Part shown: piece after piece, positions 1 to 4,900 of the stretch
Position numbering within the stretch: the first letter of the stretch is position 1
Layout of the letters: each line of letters starts with the position of its first letter
From: Ectothiorhodospiraceae bacterium
GTDB lineage: Bacteria; Pseudomonadota; Gammaproteobacteria; Thiohalomonadales; Thiohalomonadaceae
NCBI GenBank assembly: GCA_007125455.1
Contig: SLDE01000055.1
Coordinates: 1 to 8,086, forward strand
Reading direction: 5' to 3'
Length of the DNA: 8,086 bases
The notes under the pieces: generated by a model
Database searches by the model: none
Told to the model about the DNA's origin: nothing
The model's input: the letters and a program-made list of their open reading frames with translations, nothing else
Position numbers and translations under genes: made by a program

Positions 1-146
1 TAATGCGCAAGGCCGCCGAGCGCATCCCGGCAGAGCGGTTGTGGGTCAACCCGGACTGTGGCCTCAAGACCCGCCAATGGGCCGAGGTGATCCCGGCGCT
101 GGGCAACATGGTGGCGGCGGCGAGAACCTTGCGTATAGCGGGGTGA
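1..146 (+). CDS. metE: Cobalamin-independent methionine synthase (MetE), C-terminal end only
   Basis: This is the 3' end of a gene that enters from the left edge; the codons in frame from base 3 give 47 residues before TGA at 144-146. The product transfers a methyl group from 5-methyltetrahydrofolate (polyglutamate) to homocysteine, the last step of methionine synthesis, in the cytoplasm. The visible stretch contains the near-invariant block LWVNPDCGLKTR. Its cysteine (codon 57-59) corresponds to the last zinc ligand of the family (Cys726 in E. coli MetE), and the spacing from that cysteine to the stop (28 residues) fits the family C-terminus. The rest of the enzyme is outside the window, so intactness cannot be judged. 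No rho-independent terminator is seen after the stop; lower-GC toxin-antitoxin DNA follows directly. Identification is firm because of the conserved block. Confidence 0.95.
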   Translation, partial: MRKAAERIPAERLWVNPDCGLKTRQWAEVIPALGNMVAAARTLRIAG

Positions 147-185
147 TGCCTGCCCTCGAATTCGCAAGCGCAAGGCGATTAAATC

Positions 186-214
186 TTGAAGTGTATACGG
201 CATCGCCGGATATT
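186..214 (+). promoter_or_regulatory. Candidate higBA promoter with overlapping operator dyad
   Basis: A possible -35 box TTGAAG (186-191) and a -10 box GATATT (209-214) are separated by 17 bp; each matches the sigma-70 consensus at four of six bases. Between them lies an imperfect dyad, TATACGGC (194-201), spacer ATC, GCCGGATA (205-212), in which 7 of 8 positions pair. A dyad placed over the promoter is what autorepression by a HigA-type antitoxin would need. The predicted transcription start falls at about 221, on the higB ATG itself. The boxes are weak and this is an inference. Confidence 0.4.
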
Positions 215-220
215 CGGGCT

Positions 221-532
221 ATGCTGTTCATAGAGACCACCACGTTCACCAAGCTCTTGCCAGAGTACCTCACGAATGATGAATACCGTGGGCTTCAAAC
301 ACATCGTCTACAAAAGCCTGATGCGGGCAATCTCATCAAAGGTTCAGGCGGCGTTCGCAAGCTCCGTTGGGCACCGGATGGCATGGGAAAGAGTGGTGGT
401 ATCAGGGCAATCTACTACTGGAAGAAATCAGATCACGAGATATGGATGCTCACGCTGTACAGTAAATCCGAGCGTGCCAGTATTCCTGGGCACATGATCA
501 AGCAGATAGCGGAGGCAATCAAAAATGGCTAA
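221..532 (+). CDS. higB: HigB2-type toxin, RelE-superfamily ribosome-dependent mRNA interferase
   Basis: A 103-residue toxin of the RelE/HigB superfamily. Members bind the ribosomal A site and cleave mRNA there, stopping translation unless bound by their antitoxin. Length and pattern match Vibrio cholerae HigB2 recalled from memory: an N-terminal ET-TTF segment, the EYL-N-DEY block (residues 15-22), the strand GGVRKLR (43-49), GKSGGIRAIYY (56-66), and the terminal LYSKSE (79-84) with basic and aromatic residues typical of the active face. ATG 221 was chosen because the family starts at this point. The frame stays open upstream to 41, and an ATG at 146 overlaps the metE stop, but the extra residues (encoded by 146-220) match nothing in the family. 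No clear Shine-Dalgarno sequence precedes 221. The antitoxin start codon lies inside the last codons of this gene (8-nt overlap), so the two are translated together. GC is about 50%, well below the flanking genes, which suggests horizontal gain. The toxin family is secure; activity is not tested. Confidence 0.9.
   Translation: MLFIETTTFTKLLPEYLTNDEYRGLQTHRLQKPDAGNLIKGSGGVRKLRWAPDGMGKSGGIRAIYYWKKSDHEIWMLTLYSKSERASIPGHMIKQIAEAIKNG
511..515 (+). promoter_or_regulatory. Ribosome binding site of higA
   Basis: GGAGG lies 9 nt before ATG 525, inside the higB coding sequence. It is much stronger than anything in front of higB, which fits the usual need for antitoxin to be made in excess over toxin. 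Confidence 0.7.
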
Positions 533-812
533 CAGAAACCTTGGAGCCGAGATCCTTGATGGCATCGAGGAGATCAAGCAGCTCAAGAAAGGCAAGCTGG
601 CCTTGCGCACACACGAACTATCCGAACCATCCCCCCCCAAGGTGATCCGACTGAAGTTGAATCTGTCGCAATCGGCATTTGCTGGCCTCATGGGCGTAAG
701 CGTGCGTACCCTGCAGGACTGGGAGCAGGGAAGGCGTGAACCTCAAGGCCCGGCGGTTGCACTGCTGCGCATCGCCGAGCAACACCCGGAGGTATTTAGT
801 CAGCTTCATTGA
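525..812 (+). CDS. higA: HigA2-type antitoxin with Xre-family helix-turn-helix
   Basis: A 95-residue antitoxin that neutralises HigB and is expected to repress the higBA promoter. It resembles V. cholerae HigA2 in layout. A polar N-terminal segment (residues 1-35, with NRNLGAEI at 3-10 and GKLALRTHE at 23-31) corresponds to the flexible toxin-binding part. A Cro/C1-type helix-turn-helix follows (about 47-72), with LSQSAFAGLMGVS, the recognition segment VRTLQDWEQGRR, and a final helix ending EQHPEVF. The gene order toxin-first with overlapping reading frames is typical of hig loci. A run of eight cytosines (631-638, codons 36-38) sits exactly between the two halves. As sequenced, the frame is intact and the HTH is complete. 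No terminator was found between this stop and the convergent DUF1186 gene 113 nt away. Identification is strong; DNA binding is inferred from the domain. Confidence 0.92.
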   Translation: MANRNLGAEILDGIEEIKQLKKGKLALRTHELSEPSPPKVIRLKLNLSQSAFAGLMGVSVRTLQDWEQGRREPQGPAVALLRIAEQHPEVFSQLH

Positions 813-925
813 GGGAAGTGAGCGGGGAAAGTGATGGCTGTCCCGGCTTGATGCACTACCTCGACGTTGCTGATCACCTTGGTGAGATGTCAGGCTTGCC
901 ATCGCCAATGGGTAGATACGACGGG

Positions 926-1843
926 TTAACGCTTTTTCTTCTTTGCCCGGTTCTTCTTGCGCGCCTTGCGTGCCGTCTTGTTTTGTTTGCGTGCCTTTTG
1001 CTTTTTCTCCTTGGGGACGACACCGAGGTAGGTGCCTGGGTCTCGTGGAGCTAGGCCCAGCGGCAGGATAAAGTCGTCGCCCCGGCTGTCGAAGTGCTCG
1101 TCTGACGGCTCGGCAAAGCCGGCCCAACCGGAGAGGTAGCCGTGGATGTTATCCGGGATGGAGCGCTCAAACTCCTCACGGGTTTCGGCAAAAGATTCCT
1201 CTACGCTGCGCTCCAGTGCCTTGTCGATATCATCGTCCACCAGACTCCATGGATCGATGCAGTCCTTCTCATACAGCTCACGAAGGTGGGCGGCGTAGTC
1301 GCCGGGTTGCAGTCCAAGCATGGCGTCGGCGATACCGCCATTGGTGAGCTCATCGGCTGGGTCATCGCTAAGCGCGGCATCGAGCCGGGCCAGTACCTCT
1401 TGTCGGTCCAGCTCACCACTGGCAGCGGCGTAGGCGAGGACGCGTGCAGCACCCCAGCGGACGAAATCATAGGCCTGCTCATCAGCAAGCAGCGACTGAA
1501 TGCCCTGGTAGTGTCCCTGTGCGGTGCGCCAGAGTGCCACGGGCAGTATCTCGGAGATCGCATCGCCGAGTAGGGCCTCACACAGTGGCTCGGGCAGTCG
1601 GCTGATCGCCAGCAGCGGTTCATGCGCGGCGGCTTCGGCGAAGTGGCTCAACAGTGAGAGGGTGTAGAGCAGGAGTGGGCTATCACTTTCAGCGAAGCGC
1701 TGAGGCTCGGTAGCGGCCTCCTCGAGTCGGGCCAGCAGTACAGGGGTTATCGCCTCCCGTTGTGTGATGGCCGCATCAAGCGCGTCGTGACGATAGCCCG
1801 GCGCGGTGTCTTCAAGTTGTTCAAGGATCTCGGATAATGTCAT
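926..1843 (-). CDS. DUF1186 family protein with lysine/arginine-rich C-terminal tail
   Basis: A 305-residue protein of unknown function recognised as DUF1186 from its opening pattern (ILEQLED, then ALDAAITQREAITPVLLARLEEA at residues 23-45) and its run of short acidic helices, which looks like a helical-repeat fold (LLLYTLSLLSHFAE; FVRWGAARVLAYAAASGELDR; DELTNGGIADAMLGLQPGDY). There is no signal peptide or membrane segment, so it should be cytoplasmic. In relatives I recall, the C-terminus often ends in a cysteine-rich SEC-C zinc motif; here that position holds a basic tail instead, with 18 Lys or Arg among the last 28 residues (278-305) and no cysteine. Such a tail could bind nucleic acid or the ribosome, but that is inference. 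The start at 1843 is supported by AGAAGAG a few bases upstream and by a good promoter. It lies downstream of the macroglobulin gene on the same strand, 128 nt away, and converges with higA. Confidence 0.85.
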   Translation of the reverse strand: MTLSEILEQLEDTAPGYRHDALDAAITQREAITPVLLARLEEAATEPQRFAESDSPLLLYTLSLLSHFAEAAAHEPLLAISRLPEPLCEALLGDAISEILPVALWRTAQGHYQGIQSLLADEQAYDFVRWGAARVLAYAAASGELDRQEVLARLDAALSDDPADELTNGGIADAMLGLQPGDYAAHLRELYEKDCIDPWSLVDDDIDKALERSVEESFAETREEFERSIPDNIHGYLSGWAGFAEPSDEHFDSRGDDFILPLGLAPRDPGTYLGVVPKEKKQKARKQNKTARKARKKNRAKKKKR

Positions 1844-1882
1844 GGCTCTTCTATCTGTCGTTGGTTAACAGGCAGTTAAGGG

Positions 1883-1912
1883 ATTATAAAGTTGTCCGTG
1901 CTGCTGTGACAG
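1883..1912 (-). promoter_or_regulatory. Promoter of the DUF1186 gene
   Basis: Read on the - strand, a perfect -10 box TATAAT (1883-1888) follows CTGTCA (1907-1912, four of six matches to the -35 consensus) with an 18-bp spacer. This predicts a start near 1876 and a leader of about 33 nt before ATG 1843. It is the best sigma-70 promoter in the window and suggests that the DUF1186 gene is transcribed independently of the macroglobulin gene. Confidence 0.6.
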
Positions 1913-1940
1913 CCGTATACCTTCACCCTATACTGCGGCT
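1911..1940. repeat. Imperfect inverted repeat just upstream of the DUF1186 -35 box
   Basis: The arms AGCC-GTATA (1911-1919) and TATAC-TGC-GGCT (1929-1940) pair over 9 bp with a 3-nt bulge and enclose CCTTCACCC. The left arm overlaps the -35 box by two bases. There is no T-run, so it is a poor terminator for the macroglobulin transcript; a regulator site is more plausible. It contains the 9-mer that is also present in the higBA operator dyad. Confidence 0.4.
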
Positions 1941-1971
1941 CGCCTGAGCGACAACGGCCTGCCAGGGTCTG

Positions 1972-4900
1972 TCAGTCCTGCCTCACCTTTATCTGCCCCG
2001 GTTTGTCGTGGGCGCGCACCCGGTGGTCGTACATGGCCTCGGCGTAGGTGGGCGGTACGATGAACTCCCCGGCGGCGGTGGCGCGTACCCGGTACTCGAT
2101 AGTGGTCACCTCGGGGCCGAAGCTGCCGTAGAACACCACGCGATCCTCACGGATGTCCACATAGTCGGGCTGCCAGCCAGGCTGTGGGGCACTGGCGGGG
2201 CGGGGTTGTGGCATGGGGGGGATGCCGATCTGCGGTTCCCTTGGCAGGGAGTCACGCTCCACTGCGAAGCCGCCGGGCAGCAGGTCGATGAGCGCCACCT
2301 GTTGGTGGTGGCGCTGATCGGTGCTGCGCAGGCGCAGACGCACGGTCAGCTCGTCACCCACGCGGATGCCGCCATCGCCGGGCGACAGAGCAGTGCCCCT
2401 CTCTCCCTGGGTGAGGGTCAGGGTATTACCCTCAGCATCGAGAAACTCGCGCAGGATCTCCAAGCCCTCACGGCTGGCCTGTTGGGGTAGGAGACGATCA
2501 AAGCCGGCCTGGCTGAACTGGTAGAACAGCGGGCCTTCGCCCTCGATGCGCAGGCCTTCGCTCTCCACATCGATCTCGGCGTGGGGGAAGGGCTGAGAGG
2601 CCTGTTCGAGGGTTTGCCAGGTCTGGTCGATGCGAGCCTGCAGGGTGAGGGTCTCGCCATCTTCTGTACCCAGTACCGCCTTACCCCAGGCGCCCAGCGC
2701 GAGGATGCTCCAGGCGGCAGAGTGGGTGTGGATTTCACCGGCGAGGATCGGTTCCAGTACGGCGTCCAGCCGTGACTGGGGCAGGCTGTCCAGGCGCTCG
2801 GGGAAGTGGCGCGCCAGCAGGTGCAGGTACTGGGCATCCTGGCTAAGGGAGTCCTGGAAGAAGTGGTGTCGGCCTTGAGCCTGGGCCGGGCGGTAGGCCT
2901 CGATCAGGGCTTCGGCCTCACCTCGCTGGCGCAGCATTTGGTAGCTGGCGGCGAGATAGGCGCTGCTCAGCTGGCTGCGCCAGGCCTCGCCGTGTTCGCG
3001 TTCCAGCCCTTCGTGCAGGTGCACAAGCTGGTTGCTCATTACCTCGCCGTGGCGGATCAGCAGGTAGATGGCGGTGGCGCGCTGGCGTGCCTGCTCCAGA
3101 TCCTGTTGCGGCTGTTGGGCCTGGCGGCGCAGGTAGCCGAGCAGTGGGGTGAGCATGTCCTGGGGCACGCTGTGGCCCTGCTCACGTGCGGCGAGCAGGA
3201 AGTGGGCGACATACAGGCTGACCTCCATTTCGCTGTTGCGCATGCCCGGCCAGAGCACAAAGCCACCGTCGGCCTGCTGGCGGCTGCGTAGGCGGTGCAG
3301 TAGATCGTCGATGCGCCGCTGAAATTCATCGCGCTGGTCGGCGTGGCCGGGGTGCTGGGAGAGGCCGATCAGGGGGAAGACCTGGCTGACCCGCTGTTCG
3401 GTGCAGGCGTGGGGGAATGCCTCCAGGTAGCCAAGCATCCCTTGGGTGAGTACCAGTGGGCTGGCCGATGCGGCCAGTTGCTGCTGGGCCAGTTGCGGGA
3501 TCAGCCGACGCTGTAGCGATAGCTCCGCCTGGCCTTCGGTGTGCCCGGATTGCAGGGTAACCCGGTGCGGTACGGCGGGTCGGATACTCAGGGTGCTGCT
3601 GCGCCGGGCGCTGGTGTCAGCGTGGCTGGCGCGCAGCCGCAGGGCCTGTGGGCCCGGTGCCTCCAGGGCTCGCAATTGGAAGCGGAGCCGCCCTTCATCG
3701 CCCTCGTCCAGTGCGAGCGAGTATTCACTTTCACCGATGACCTCCAGGCCCGCATCGGCCTCCAGGGCGATCTGAATGGGTAGCTGGCTGCCGGATCCCT
3801 CCAGCATGTTGGCCACCCCTACACTGAGCTCAAACTCGTCTCCCGGCGCGACCATTAGCGGGGCGTTGGGGGTGAGCACGAAGGGGGCGCGTACCGTGGT
3901 CGACCTCTCCAGGCTGGCCATGGCCTGGGCGGAGACCGCCACCGCCATGATGCGCAGCTCGCCGTTGAAGTGTTCCGGCAGGGTGAAGCGATAGCTGCCC
4001 CCCTCGTTGTCGGTATCCAGTAGGCCGGACCAAAAGGCCACCGGTTGCTCCACCGCACGGGCAAAGGGGTTGAGGTTGGCACCGATGGCCGCCTCCATCA
4101 TCGCGCTACGTGCCAGCATGTCGCCGCCACTGGCGCTGTGCTCCAGCAGCAGGCGGTATTCTGGCAGGATAAGGTCGAGCATCTGTTGGGTGCGCACCTG
4201 CAGGGCGCGCTTGCGCAGGAAGTGATCCAGTGGCGCGGGGGTAGGGTGATCGGCCACCTGCAGGATCCCCTCGTCCACGGCGAAGATCAGCAGCCGGGCC
4301 GGGGTGTCGCTGCGATAGTGGATGGCCATCTCCTCGCCGGGACGGGCCTTCTTGGGGGCCTCGATGGTCAAGCCCAGCTCGCGCTGGCTGCGGTCGATGG
4401 TGAAGGGGGCCACGGCATAGCTCAGTGGGCTGGCGAAGATCTCCGGCGAATCGGCGGCGCGCACAAAGGCCACGTTCACATAGGCATTGCCCTCCAGCCC
4501 TTCGGGTACCCGGATACGCTGCATACTGCTTTGGCTGTCGCTGTGGAACCATTCAAAGGCGTGTACCCGATCGCTTTCGATGGTAACAAGCCCGCTGCCG
4601 GTGTAGGGGGCGGTGATATTGAGCTCGATCCACTCGCCGGGGCGGTAGTCATCGCGGTCGAGCCGGAGGCGCAGTTCGGCATTTTGCTCCAGTCGCGCCC
4701 CCAGATTAGCCTCGCCAACTACGGTGTAGGGGATACGGCTGAGAACGTTACCCTGATCATCCACCAGTTGTAGCACAAAGTCCCCGGCCTGCTCGCTGGG
4801 CAGCCGATAGTCGCTACCCTCGGCGGCGATGGCAAAGGGCTTTTCTTCCAGCAGGGTTTCGCGCTCCACGCTTTGGTACTGGTAGACCCCGTTGGGCTCG

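Noticed and set aside
41..220. N-terminal extension of the higB frame, including ATG 146 that overlaps the metE stop
   Set aside because: The extra residues are metE DNA read out of frame plus a low-similarity stretch; family members begin at the position of ATG 221.
618..1127. 169-codon - strand open frame overlapping higA and the end of the DUF1186 gene
   Set aside because: Antisense to a clear HTH antitoxin and out of frame with DUF1186; Arg/Gln-rich shadow sequence.
1142..1573. 143-codon + strand open frame
   Set aside because: Fully antisense to the DUF1186 gene, with no ribosome site and no recognisable family.
1940..1971. Possible terminator of the macroglobulin transcript
   Set aside because: Only a 4-bp stem (GCTC-AGGC-GAGC on the - strand) and no T-run follows.
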